Positions 1-8,108 are shown, counted from the first letter of the stretch. The stretch is 11,916 bases of DNA from CADEEX01 sp040081555 (GCA_040081555.1 JBEBGG010000104.1:1-11916), one strand, 5' to 3'. A program made the numbers and translations. The notes: a model not told the origin generated them from the letters alone.

Positions 1-3000
1 GGATAGGAACTCGTTCGTGACCCATAGCCGCGCGCCGCCGCTCCCATAGACCCATCAAAACGTTGTCGATCGCGGTGTAGGTCGACGCGCAAACCAGAAT
101 GCGAACGGGACGGCGTGGATGTTCGGCGGTGAGGAGGGCTCCGAAAGCGATATTGCGTAGCGTCCGCGTCTTCCCTGTTCCCGGAGGTCCCCACAGCAGT
201 CGAAAGCGTCGGTGGAGCGCCGAGTCCCAAGCTCGCCATTGGCTTTCGTTGAGCGAGAGTCCCCCGGCCGTCAGGAGGTCCTGTACCCCGGCAGTCTCGC
301 GCTCTACCAAAGCGCCTGCCATCTGACCAGCCGTCCAGAGTACTTCTGCAACTGGAGTCGTCGGTGCGCGACGGGCGTTGCCGGCGTCTCCCAACGCCAA
401 ACGTACATTCGGCCGGTCTTGCGCGATTGCCGGGTTGCCGATAGCAGCCAGACAGGGGCTCAACTTCTTTGTGAAGAAGTCGGTGTACGTCGGGTCCAGG
501 ATGAGGTCCCGTTCAAGCTGCAAGAGACCATGCTGCTCGAGTAGAGCGATCGTCGCTAGGTCATTTCGCCATAGATCAACGCTGACCAATCGGCGCTCTC
601 GATCCAATCCGGTAACCCGCACCTTGAGTACCTGCTCCATCGATCTGTACGCGCCGTCGCCGAACCAATCCTGTAACGCCGTCCCGAAGACGAGCGAGCC
701 GAGCGTTCGGTCCAGGATCAGTGGCTGGTCCTCAGGCACGAGGGCGACGTTGAAATCGTGCACTTTTAGCTTGACGTCGACGGAACCCGCTCTGAGACGG
801 TAGACGCGGCGCGCTGGAGCCGGCGTAAGGCCAAAGCTCCTCAGCGCCTCTTGCTCTTCCTGTCCCTGAAGGCGAGTCTCGAGCCGAGCGCTCGCGAACT
901 TCGCCTCACGTTCGTGCGGCGGCATCGCACGGATTCGGTGCACTTCAACTTCCTGAAGCGCTTCATCGAGCTTCGAGAAGGCGAACCACAGCTGTCCATC
1001 GGTACTCATTCGCATCTGACGCGCTGGAGCCCGAACCGCGATCCGAGGAGCGGTCGCGGACAGCATTCCGCGGAGGTCCGTTTCGAGCCGTCGTGCCACA
1101 GTCTGCAGGGCATTCAGGCGCTTCGTGACGGTTTCGCGAAGGACGACGATCTGCTCGGTCCAGTGCGGCCGAGTAGAGTGCGTCCAGATCTCGTGCGCGC
1201 GTTCCGAAGGGACTTGGTCGCTCAGCGAATCCTCGAATAATGGATGAATCGAGAATGCCGCTACATTGGCGGGTAGCGATGCATCGTGGTATCGGCGCGC
1301 CGTGGTCAGGAGGCTGTAGTAGTGGGGGACCGGAGCCGCGACGAGCGCGCGGACTGCATCCTTCACGATCGTAATCGGGGAGTGCACAGCAGACAACGTG
1401 GGGTTCGGCAGTACCTCCTCTGGAGGAAATAGCCACGCCAGGTCACGGATGGTTCGGTCTCTCAGGATAGCTTCGAGGTGCCGGCCGATAATCCGGGTGA
1501 AGTGCTCAAACTGGAGTGAGTCCCACAGATAAATCTGAAACGTCGTGCGAGGGTTTCGCTGACGCGCGTCATCAAGCACAACGTTCAGCTCTCGAAGGAA
1601 CGCGATCAGTTCGCGCTGTTCGGCCTCTGGGGTGCGTTGGGCCACAACAAAAACGCGCGCCCTCGAAACGTTCGTAGCGTGTTGTCCTCCGGCACCTGGT
1701 GCAGGGTCTCGCCAGAATCCCTGAAGGCCGATTGCCAACGTAATGGCGCTGCTAATATCGAAATCAATAGTGACTTGGAGCCTGAGATCCGCCCAGCGTG
1801 GCATCACCGACGAACTGCCGGCCTCGGCGGGTACGGTTGCGTGGTCTGTCTGCAGGGCACGCGCTCTGCCAGCTACAACAGTTCTGGTTGCGCGTAGTGC
1901 CTGATGAACGTCAAAGGCTGCGTCGTGAGGCTCGAGCGCAGCCAAGCCCGCAACCGCGATGATGTCGTGTCCGCGAAGAGCAAGGCTAGCGCCGCGCGAA
2001 ATGAAGGCCACTCTGCTCAGGTGATCCTCCCTCGCCGCCGTGGGGATGCAGTGATCCGCGTGATCAGTCCTCTCGCGTTGAGCGTTGACCCACGGCATGC
2101 CCAGGTAGTCGCAACCTCGGCACCGGCTATCGACATGCCATGGCAATTCACGCCACTCCTGCGAGAGAACCTCCGGCAGGTCATCTTGCAGGAACCGGCG
2201 CAGACGCAGTTCAAAGACTTCGTACGGTACGAACTCGAGGTCTTCGTTCAGAGCTTCGAATAGTTGCTGCGGTGTGGCGGCGCCGCCAGCGTCGTGGGCT
2301 TCGCGGAAGCGCCGGGTCACATGGGCCGCATCGTGGCTTCCGGCCCAGACCGCCGGGTCGTCACTTACCGCAAACTGGTGTGCCAGTCCCGCATCCTCGA
2401 GCCAGCCTGCGAGGACGATCGCGTAGTAGACGACCTCACCGAAGTAGCTGGGAGAAGCCTCTGCCGTGAGCTTGATGTCGATGATGCGGAGCTGAAGGCG
2501 CGCGTCCGCATCGTCGACGGAGGCGAGGCGCCCCTCCGCAGTCACGACGCGTGATGACGTTCGTGGAGGAAGAACCTGGACCAGATCGGGGAGCAGTTCC
2601 CCGTACGTGAGGTTGAAGTCGCCGGCGTAACGCTCGATGTGCATGCCGCGCTCAAAGGCCGGCGTCACGTGGTACGCGGGTTCAACGATGAACCGGTGAG
2701 GCACTGAAGCGCGCAACGCCGCGCGCAGATCTGTTCGCCGCCCGAAGGTGTAGCGTCCTTCCTGGTTTCTGCGAACATCGCCGATCACGCAACCCTCGCC
2801 GAACGTCTCTACGAGGTCGTGCATCTTCTGTCGCTGCCATTCCTCGCCGGCCTGCGCAAATTGCTCAAGGCCGGGCCGAGGGGGTTGCTTCGGCGGCATG
2901 CCGGCAGCCGCGCGGTGCTGTTCGAACGCGGCAGTGTTTGGCGTGAGGTTGAGCCGGAGTTGGCGCTTGCAGCCGGTCCTGATGAACTGCGACAGCGTCT

Positions 3001-3019
3001 TCTTGGCGAGGTGCGGCAC
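1..3019 (-). CDS. RecB/Cas4-like Fe-S nuclease fused to SF1 helicase (3' end outside window)
   Basis: One stop-free frame covers the whole interval on the minus strand and leaves the left edge after 1006 codons. The GTG start at 3019-3017 is chosen because GGAG lies 5 nt upstream and the first residues (MPHLAKKTLSQFIRTGCKR) look like the opening of RecB-family nucleases. PD-(D/E)XK signals are PD at residues 144-145 and D181-x-K183 in a hydrophobic strand (LRIIDIK), followed by a helix rich in Tyr. C17, C300, C303 and C324 could form the Fe-S site seen in Cas4/AddB-type nucleases. Residues 944-951 are GPPGTGKT, a Walker A typical of SF1B (UPF1/DNA2-like) helicases; only about 55 residues follow it, so the motor is mostly missing. 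Residues about 330-920 match nothing I recognise. By family, such fusions cut and unwind DNA, and several act in phage defence; the defence role here is inferred from the adjacent Qat operon. Confidence 0.88.
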   Translation of the reverse strand, partial: MPHLAKKTLSQFIRTGCKRQLRLNLTPNTAAFEQHRAAAGMPPKQPPRPGLEQFAQAGEEWQRQKMHDLVETFGEGCVIGDVRRNQEGRYTFGRRTDLRAALRASVPHRFIVEPAYHVTPAFERGMHIERYAGDFNLTYGELLPDLVQVLPPRTSSRVVTAEGRLASVDDADARLQLRIIDIKLTAEASPSYFGEVVYYAIVLAGWLEDAGLAHQFAVSDDPAVWAGSHDAAHVTRRFREAHDAGGAATPQQLFEALNEDLEFVPYEVFELRLRRFLQDDLPEVLSQEWRELPWHVDSRCRGCDYLGMPWVNAQRERTDHADHCIPTAAREDHLSRVAFISRGASLALRGHDIIAVAGLAALEPHDAAFDVHQALRATRTVVAGRARALQTDHATVPAEAGSSSVMPRWADLRLQVTIDFDISSAITLAIGLQGFWRDPAPGAGGQHATNVSRARVFVVAQRTPEAEQRELIAFLRELNVVLDDARQRNPRTTFQIYLWDSLQFEHFTRIIGRHLEAILRDRTIRDLAWLFPPEEVLPNPTLSAVHSPITIVKDAVRALVAAPVPHYYSLLTTARRYHDASLPANVAAFSIHPLFEDSLSDQVPSERAHEIWTHSTRPHWTEQIVVLRETVTKRLNALQTVARRLETDLRGMLSATAPRIAVRAPARQMRMSTDGQLWFAFSKLDEALQEVEVHRIRAMPPHEREAKFASARLETRLQGQEEQEALRSFGLTPAPARRVYRLRAGSVDVKLKVHDFNVALVPEDQPLILDRTLGSLVFGTALQDWFGDGAYRSMEQVLKVRVTGLDRERRLVSVDLWRNDLATIALLEQHGLLQLERDLILDPTYTDFFTKKLSPCLAAIGNPAIAQDRPNVRLALGDAGNARRAPTTPVAEVLWTAGQMAGALVERETAGVQDLLTAGGLSLNESQWRAWDSALHRRFRLLWGPPGTGKTRTLRNIAFGALLTAEHPRRPVRILVCASTYTAIDNVLMGLWERRRAAMGHERVPI

Positions 3020-3140
3020 GGTGTCTCCAGCTCGTCAGTTTGTGGGGACTGCTGATTGCTGTGGTGCGAATGATATACGTCGCGTATACTTTGGCGCAAG
3101 AAAAAGCTCGACTGGCGCAACTCATCAGTGGCGGACACAC
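3020..3140. promoter_or_regulatory. Divergent promoter region with palindrome TATACG-tcg-CGTATA
   Basis: This 121-bp gap separates the nuclease-helicase (leftward) from qatA (rightward) and must hold both promoters. A perfect inverted repeat with 6-bp arms and a 3-nt spacer lies at 3074-3088. Possible -10 hexamers overlap it: TATACT at 3085-3090 on the plus strand, and TATCAT (complement of 3075-3070) on the minus strand with a weak TTGCGC -35 18 bp upstream. No convincing -35 was found for the plus-strand hexamer. A protein bound at the palindrome could control both genes. The region and the palindrome are seen directly; the promoter assignments are guesses. Confidence 0.45.
3025..3028 (-). 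promoter_or_regulatory. Shine-Dalgarno site deciding the GTG start of the nuclease-helicase
   Basis: On the minus strand GGAG stands 5 nt before the GTG at 3019. No ATG lies close by in that frame; the first one downstream is about 40 codons in, after C17 and the conserved-looking opening residues. This site therefore favours the GTG start. Confidence 0.65.
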
Positions 3141-5087
3141 ATGTGGCCTGATAACGAAACGGCGGATGACCTGTTTGGCTTCCAGGTCCACGCCGACTTG
3201 GTTCGAGCTGTTGTCCTGAATCCGAAGATGCAGCCGGTAACAGTGGGTGTGTTCGGCGACTGGGGTGGCGGCAAGACGAGCATCATGCGGATGCTCGAAC
3301 GCGACCTCTCGCCGGAAAACTGGGAGAAAGGCAGCTTGGAGGCCATTCAGTGCCAGAACACCGCCGTCGTCTACATCAATACCTGGCAGTTCGAAGGGTA
3401 CGACGACGCGAAGGCGGCGATTCTGAGCTCCGTGCTCCTGCAGCTGCACGAAAACAAGCGCTTCAGCGCGAAGGTGCGAACAAGGGCGCTGAAGCTGTTG
3501 AAGGGCATCAATGCAATGCGCCTGGTGCGGCTGTCCTTCAAGTACGGCGTGCTTCCAGCTGCCGCCGCGGCCGTGACCGGCGGTGCCGCGGCCATCCCGG
3601 CTGCCGTGATCGCAGCGATGGGTCTGAAGCAGTTTTTTGCGACAGTTGCGCAGGACGGCGAGCAGACGTCTGAAGGCCCGAGTGCTGATGACGTGAGCGA
3701 CATTTGGAAGGGGTTGCCGCAGGATGAGGCGATCGACGTACGAACGTTTCGCAAGGAATTTGCCGCGCTGCTGAAGGACGCCACGATCGATACGCTGGTC
3801 GTGCTGATCGACGACCTTGACCGCTGTTCCCCGGAACGAATCGTCGAGAATCTCGAAGCGGTGAAGCTGTTTCTGAGCGTCGACGGCATGGCTTTCGTGA
3901 TCGGTGCCGACCGGAGAATCGTCGAGCACGCGATCCGGTCACGCTACGCCCGGCCGGCGTCCGATGAACGGGATGATGCCAGACGACTCGTCGCGCGCGA
4001 GGCAGAGGATCGCCTCGTCCGGGACTACCTTGAAAAGCTGGTGCAGGTGCCGTACGCGATACCTCCCCTCTCCGCTGCGGAGATCGAGACGTACATGACG
4101 CTATTGTTTTGCGGCGTACACCTGGAAAAGGAGGACGCCCGCACCTGCGTCACCGCGGCGCGTGCGGCGCGGAAGGCCAACCGCTACGCAGCGTTCGGAT
4201 ACGGCGCCGTCAAGGAAACCTTGTCCGGTAGTGTACCCGTTCCACTCGCGGCTCGCCTGAGCCTGGCCGTGGCTGCAAGCCCATTGATGGCCGACGGCCT
4301 CAAGGGGAACCCGCGTCAGGTGAAGCGATTTCTGAACGCGCTGATGCTCCGCCTGGAGCTCGCGCGTGTAGCCGGTCTGGAAGGCACCATCAAGACTGAC
4401 AAGCTCGTGAAGCTCATGATTCTTGAGTATGTCGAGCCCGATCTGTTCCTGGAACTGTTCAACAGGATTGACCCCGATGGCCATGTAGTGCTGCTTGGCG
4501 CGCTGGAGACGCACGGCAAGAAGGGCAAGTCAAAGCCCGAGGACGCCCCGAAGGACCTGCTGCCCGGATGGACGAGCGCATGGGCCATGCGTTGGGTTGC
4601 CATGCAGCCCGCGCTTGCCGAGACGGATCTGCGCGATTACTTCTGGGTGTCGCGAGATCGCCTCGCTTCCACGTTCTCCGGGATCACCATGGTGCCGCCG
4701 ATTGTTCGCACGGTGATCGCGGACTTCGCCACCGGGATCGCTCCGAAGCGCAATCAGGCGGTGAAGGCGGCAGGAAACCTCGCCGCTGACGAGCGGTCGG
4801 CCATGTACCGGCTCCTGGAGCAAGACGTAGCAGCGCGTCCATCCGAGCTGAAAGCGTACGAGCCGCTGAGGGCACTCGCGGAGGGGGGTATCGAAGGCGC
4901 GGTTGCAATCTTCGCGCGTGTCCTGTCGAGTCACGCTGCGGCCGAAATGCCAGGCACCGTAGGGATGTGGGCGATAGCCTTGCGCGACAGCAAGCCCGGA
5001 TATCGTGAGATTCTGGCGCCTGTCATCGAGCGACTGCGTGGAACCGACACCATGGTCGGTAGGGCCATCGCCTCCGCGAAGACATAA
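3141..5087 (+). CDS. qatA: QatA, KAP-family P-loop NTPase
   Basis: This is the 648-residue ATPase of the Qat anti-phage system. The start MWPDNETADDLF matches the opening of KAP NTPases; the frame is open further upstream (to about 2898), but that stretch runs through the divergent promoter and antisense to the nuclease-helicase. Walker A is GDWGGGKT at residues 39-46 (K45). Walker B is VLIDDLDRC around D224-D225. The KAP signature GNPRQVKRFLN lies at about 389-399. Between the two Walker motifs, residues about 135-163 form an Ala/Gly-rich hydrophobic stretch, at the place where many KAP proteins carry transmembrane helices, so membrane association is possible. A weak GGCGGA sequence precedes the ATG by 5 nt. 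It is the first gene of qatABCD. In characterised Qat systems all four genes contribute to phage defence, but QatA's mechanism is not settled. Confidence 0.93.
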   Translation: MWPDNETADDLFGFQVHADLVRAVVLNPKMQPVTVGVFGDWGGGKTSIMRMLERDLSPENWEKGSLEAIQCQNTAVVYINTWQFEGYDDAKAAILSSVLLQLHENKRFSAKVRTRALKLLKGINAMRLVRLSFKYGVLPAAAAAVTGGAAAIPAAVIAAMGLKQFFATVAQDGEQTSEGPSADDVSDIWKGLPQDEAIDVRTFRKEFAALLKDATIDTLVVLIDDLDRCSPERIVENLEAVKLFLSVDGMAFVIGADRRIVEHAIRSRYARPASDERDDARRLVAREAEDRLVRDYLEKLVQVPYAIPPLSAAEIETYMTLLFCGVHLEKEDARTCVTAARAARKANRYAAFGYGAVKETLSGSVPVPLAARLSLAVAASPLMADGLKGNPRQVKRFLNALMLRLELARVAGLEGTIKTDKLVKLMILEYVEPDLFLELFNRIDPDGHVVLLGALETHGKKGKSKPEDAPKDLLPGWTSAWAMRWVAMQPALAETDLRDYFWVSRDRLASTFSGITMVPPIVRTVIADFATGIAPKRNQAVKAAGNLAADERSAMYRLLEQDVAARPSELKAYEPLRALAEGGIEGAVAIFARVLSSHAAAEMPGTVGMWAIALRDSKPGYREILAPVIERLRGTDTMVGRAIASAKT

Positions 5088-5090
5088 ACA

Positions 5091-5816
5091 ATGGGGACCT
5101 CCACCAGTTATAGCGCGCCAGGTTCCTGGGGCCCGTTGAAGTCGGAGGTCACCAGGGCTGCGAATGAGGGTGCGGCGAGCGCCGCCACGGCGGGGAGCAT
5201 CCTCGGCCACTACATCCAGAAGAACGGCGGTGCAGCTCGCATGAGTGAGGGCGGGGGCTCTGGCGGCACAGTGGGCGGCAGTGCCGGCCGCGCGGTGGCT
5301 CAACGCCTCGGCGGCTTTATCAGCGCGGTCGGCGAGGTCGGTCTCGAGGAGGCGCTGAGACGCGAAGGGTTGGCGGACCTCGTTGGACGCCCACTTCGGG
5401 AAATTCTTGCCGCCCTGTTAAATCGCCTCGGTGGTCCTGCAAGCTCCATTGATGACGTCGATGCCCGAACCGCGCTTGCGCGCCTGCAGGAGGAGACCCT
5501 AAAGAGCGCCAAGACACCGGACGATGTGGAGAGAATCCTAAAAGAGCAGGCCCTCGATCTCGACGTCGTCTTGCGCGACTATTTTGGCCTCTATCTGTTC
5601 GAGCAGTTCTGCCGGGTGTTCTTCGAACGGTTAGTCCAGAAACGAGGGGAATCGAAAGCGCTGGCGTTTCTTGATGACATCAAAGAATTCATCAAGGCAA
5701 CGCTGGTCAACCGCGTCGGCCGTCGAACGCTCTCCAAGATTGCCTGGGCCGGTGCGGAAGGCGCCAAGCTCTGCTCCGAGATCATGCACGCCACCCTGAC
5801 CGTTTTCGTGACGTAG
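5091..5816 (+). CDS. qatB: QatB, Qat anti-phage system protein
   Basis: A 241-residue protein starting 3 nt after the qatA stop, with no strong ribosome site of its own, so translational coupling is likely. It opens with MGTSTSYSAPGSWGPLK, an opening I associate with QatB. The first 75 or so residues are rich in Gly, Ala and Ser and probably flexible. The rest is predicted helical and ends in a hydrophobic tail. I see no catalytic motif. Position between the KAP NTPase and the QueC-like gene is the main support. My recollection of recent work on QueC-like defence enzymes is that they attach a deazaguanine to the N-terminus of a partner protein; an exposed Gly2 after Met removal would fit QatB as that target. 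That idea is not demonstrated for this protein. Confidence 0.88.
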   Translation: MGTSTSYSAPGSWGPLKSEVTRAANEGAASAATAGSILGHYIQKNGGAARMSEGGGSGGTVGGSAGRAVAQRLGGFISAVGEVGLEEALRREGLADLVGRPLREILAALLNRLGGPASSIDDVDARTALARLQEETLKSAKTPDDVERILKEQALDLDVVLRDYFGLYLFEQFCRVFFERLVQKRGESKALAFLDDIKEFIKATLVNRVGRRTLSKIAWAGAEGAKLCSEIMHATLTVFVT

Positions 5817-7172
5817 ATGCACAACATCGAACTCAGGATCGATGGCACGCAGCATCGCCAGGAGGGGATCGCGGCGATGGCGCTATATAGGGACGACGGG
5901 CGACTCTGCGAGCTCGACATCCAGTATTCGCTGCTGCGCGATCTGCGGAATGCGGAGTCGGTCGCACTCGATTTTGTCCTCCTCGCGAGTGCCGTATATG
6001 CCCTCGACAAATCGGTGCTGAGGGAATCGGAAACAGACGGTTGGGCAAGAGAGTTCGCCCTGTCGATGCCTGTGTCGGATCCAAAACGTTGGAAGGACGC
6101 GGCGCCGGCATTGACGGAAGCGGTGAATTTCTTGACGGGCGATCGCTGGGAGTTTCACTTTACTCATCGCGCTGGCTCGATTGTCTTTGCGAAGCGCGGC
6201 GTGCGCCGTCGACACCGCAGCGCGCTGGTTGCGATTCAGCCGACCGATTCTGTGTGTTTGTTCTCGGGCGGCATCGATTCACTCGCCGGCGCGATCGATC
6301 ATCTTGCGGGCGACGCGTCGAAATTGCTGCTCATCGGCCATCACGACGGCGACATGGCCGGCCCGTTCGCTGACCAGAGAGCGCTTATCGAACCACTGCG
6401 GTCTGCGTATCCGAACAGGCTGCACTCGATTTTTCTCAGAGTTGGCCAGAGCCCCTCCGGAAGTGAAATCACGTTGCGCAGCCGCTCGCTCCTGTTCATC
6501 GCGCTGGGTATGTACGGGGCATCGGCGATCGGTCCGAACGTCCGCCTGCTCATGCCGGAGAACGGAACCATTGCGCTCAACTTTCCGCTCACGCCGTCGC
6601 GGCGCGGATCCTGTAGCACGCGTACGGCTCACCCCTATTACCTGGAGACGTTGCGCCGTGCGCTGGTGCCGCTGGGCATCAACAATCCCCTTGTAAACCC
6701 TCTGGCCGGCAAAACGAAAGGTGAGGTGGTCGAGCATTGCGCGAATCCCGAGTTGCTCCGCCGGCTTGCACCGCTTGCGGTGTCCTGCGCGAAGCGAGGC
6801 AGGAAAGGCCACTGGAGGCGAACAACGGCCAGAAGCTGCGGTCAGTGCATGCCGTGCATCTACCGAAGAGCCGCGATGCACAAGGTCGGGGCCGACTCCG
6901 AGATGTATGGCAGTGACGTGTGCACCGGCGAAGTGGCCGTGTTCGGTGACGATGATGCGGGTAAGGACTTTAGGGCCTGCCTATCGTTGTTGCGGCGTAG
7001 ACCATCGTCGACAGAACTGGCCAACACATTGATGGCAAGCGGCCCGCTGGACGTCAGGTCATTGGCCGAGTCTGCGGCGCTGGTTGTGCGGGCCCTGGAT
7101 GAAGTCAGGAGCCTGCTGCGCGACAAGGGCACGCCGGATGTGCAACGAGCCGCTGGCATTGCAGGTCCGTGA
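5817..7172 (+). CDS. qatC: QatC, QueC-like PP-loop enzyme
   Basis: A 451-residue protein whose ATG directly follows the qatB TAG, with no ribosome site of its own. The PP-loop ATP-pyrophosphatase motif SGGIDSLAG begins at S150. A zinc site like that of QueC (7-cyano-7-deazaguanine synthase) is visible as C324 and C341-x2-C344-x2-C347. QueC proteins are usually about 220-240 residues; this one has about 145 extra N-terminal residues and a C-terminal extension of about 100, as expected for the QatC branch and not for housekeeping queuosine synthesis. No queD, queE or queF is present in the window. QueC uses ATP to turn a carboxylate on deazaguanine into a nitrile via an amide; QatC probably keeps the adenylation chemistry but applies it to a defence substrate, possibly the QatB N-terminus. 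Confidence 0.93.
   Translation: MHNIELRIDGTQHRQEGIAAMALYRDDGRLCELDIQYSLLRDLRNAESVALDFVLLASAVYALDKSVLRESETDGWAREFALSMPVSDPKRWKDAAPALTEAVNFLTGDRWEFHFTHRAGSIVFAKRGVRRRHRSALVAIQPTDSVCLFSGGIDSLAGAIDHLAGDASKLLLIGHHDGDMAGPFADQRALIEPLRSAYPNRLHSIFLRVGQSPSGSEITLRSRSLLFIALGMYGASAIGPNVRLLMPENGTIALNFPLTPSRRGSCSTRTAHPYYLETLRRALVPLGINNPLVNPLAGKTKGEVVEHCANPELLRRLAPLAVSCAKRGRKGHWRRTTARSCGQCMPCIYRRAAMHKVGADSEMYGSDVCTGEVAVFGDDDAGKDFRACLSLLRRRPSSTELANTLMASGPLDVRSLAESAALVVRALDEVRSLLRDKGTPDVQRAAGIAGP
7163..7166 (+). promoter_or_regulatory. Weak Shine-Dalgarno site deciding the qatD start
   Basis: AGGT sits 5 nt before the ATG at 7172 but only 2 nt before the alternative GTG at 7169. It lies inside the last codons of qatC and favours the ATG, giving a TGATG stop/start overlap. 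Confidence 0.4.
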
Positions 7173-7909
7173 TGCTGGACAGCCATTGCCATTTGGATCG
7201 TTACGAGGATGCGCAGGCCGTTGCAGCAGAAGCTGCGCGCAGGGGCGTGTTCACAATTGCAGTGACCAACCTGCCCAGTCATTTCCGCGCGGGTGTGCCG
7301 CACGTTCGGCGGTTCGCGAAGGTGCGGCTTGCCCTGGGCCTGCATCCGCTTGCAGCGGCCGAACATGCGGGTGAGCTCTCAGATTTCGACGCGCTGTTTA
7401 CGACGACCTCGTTCGTCGGCGAGGTGGGACTTGACTACTCGAAAGAGGGGAGACAGACAAAGGCGCGCCAGCTGGAATCCTTTCGTCATGTGGCTCGCCT
7501 AATTGGCCTCTCGCCTAAAGTCGTATCTCTGCACTCGCGGGGCGCCGAGGACGACGTGCTGGCCATGCTTGATCAGTTCCGGGTCAAGCGCGCGATATTT
7601 CACTGGTATTCGGGTTCGGTCACGACCCTTGGAGATGTGATTGCGGCCGGCCACCTGCTTTCGATAAATCCTGCGATGACCAGGTCGGGGAAGGGACGGG
7701 AGATCGTCGCTCAGATTCCGAGGACACAGGTTCTTTCTGAAACGGATGGTCCGTATGTTCGGGTCGGCGGTGTGCCGGCAAAACCGTGGGACGTGGCGCT
7801 GGTCGAGCAATACCTAGCGAAACTATGGAATGTGCCGGTAGAACAGACACGGGCACAGCTGTGGTCGAACTTTCTCGGTCTCATTGGCGACGTAAAGGCT
7901 ACAGCCTGA
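7172..7909 (+). CDS. qatD: QatD, TatD-family metal-dependent nuclease
   Basis: A 245-residue protein whose ATG overlaps the qatC TGA by one base; a GTG one codon earlier (7169) is the alternative start. All the TatD metal-ligand motifs are present: HCH near the N-terminus (H5, H7), GEVGLDY with E84, LHSRG with H121, HWYSG with H144, and SETDGPY with D192. TatD enzymes are two-metal TIM-barrel DNases; length is close to the usual 250-270 residues. As the last Qat gene it is expected to supply nuclease activity to the system. A lone housekeeping tatD would not normally be tightly coupled to a QueC homologue, so the Qat assignment is firm. Confidence 0.93.
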   Translation: MLDSHCHLDRYEDAQAVAAEAARRGVFTIAVTNLPSHFRAGVPHVRRFAKVRLALGLHPLAAAEHAGELSDFDALFTTTSFVGEVGLDYSKEGRQTKARQLESFRHVARLIGLSPKVVSLHSRGAEDDVLAMLDQFRVKRAIFHWYSGSVTTLGDVIAAGHLLSINPAMTRSGKGREIVAQIPRTQVLSETDGPYVRVGGVPAKPWDVALVEQYLAKLWNVPVEQTRAQLWSNFLGLIGDVKATA

Positions 7910-8066
7910 GGTTTAGCAGCCTTCTGCCCATCTCCCTGAGCCATCACAAACTTCCGAACGAGCCTCGCCTCAGATATCCGCTCGCCTTTGAGCTCGCAGA
8001 TAGGGCCTCCTGATCCCCAGTCATCAACAGACGGCCGCGGAAGGCCATCGGCGACGAATATTGCAG
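7910..8066. other. Intergenic gap after qatD, no gene seen
   Basis: This stretch lies between the qatD stop and the operator-like palindrome. It holds no convincing gene, tRNA or small RNA. The only inverted repeat noticed is a short GGCC-N6-GGCC at about 8033-8046 without a T-run, so no Rho-independent terminator can be called. TTGCAG at 8061-8066 may be a poor -35 for the downstream helicase gene. Confidence 0.4.
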
Positions 8067-8092
8067 CAAACGATATCATACGATATCGTTTG
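8067..8092. promoter_or_regulatory. 26-bp palindrome with 10-bp-spaced repeats, likely operator
   Basis: CAAACGATAT-N6-ATATCGTTTG is a perfect inverted repeat with 10-bp arms. Inside it ACGATATC occurs twice in direct orientation (8070-8077 and 8080-8087), exactly one helical turn apart. It ends 16 bp before the ATG of the HTH-helicase and overlaps a possible -10 (TATCGT at 8084-8089), so a bound protein should block transcription. The HTH of the downstream product is an obvious candidate binder. It has no T-run, so it is not a terminator. Confidence 0.65.
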
Positions 8093-8108
8093 ATAGGAGA
8101 TGAGGTAA

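Noticed and set aside
99..2554. Series of plus-strand frames of 65-140 codons across the left third
   Set aside because: They are shadows of the uninterrupted minus-strand nuclease-helicase frame, with Arg/Ser/Pro-rich translations and no motifs.
2898..3140. Longer N-terminal start for QatA, about 81 codons upstream
   Set aside because: The extension runs antisense to the nuclease-helicase and through the divergent promoter; KAP proteins begin like the ATG at 3141.
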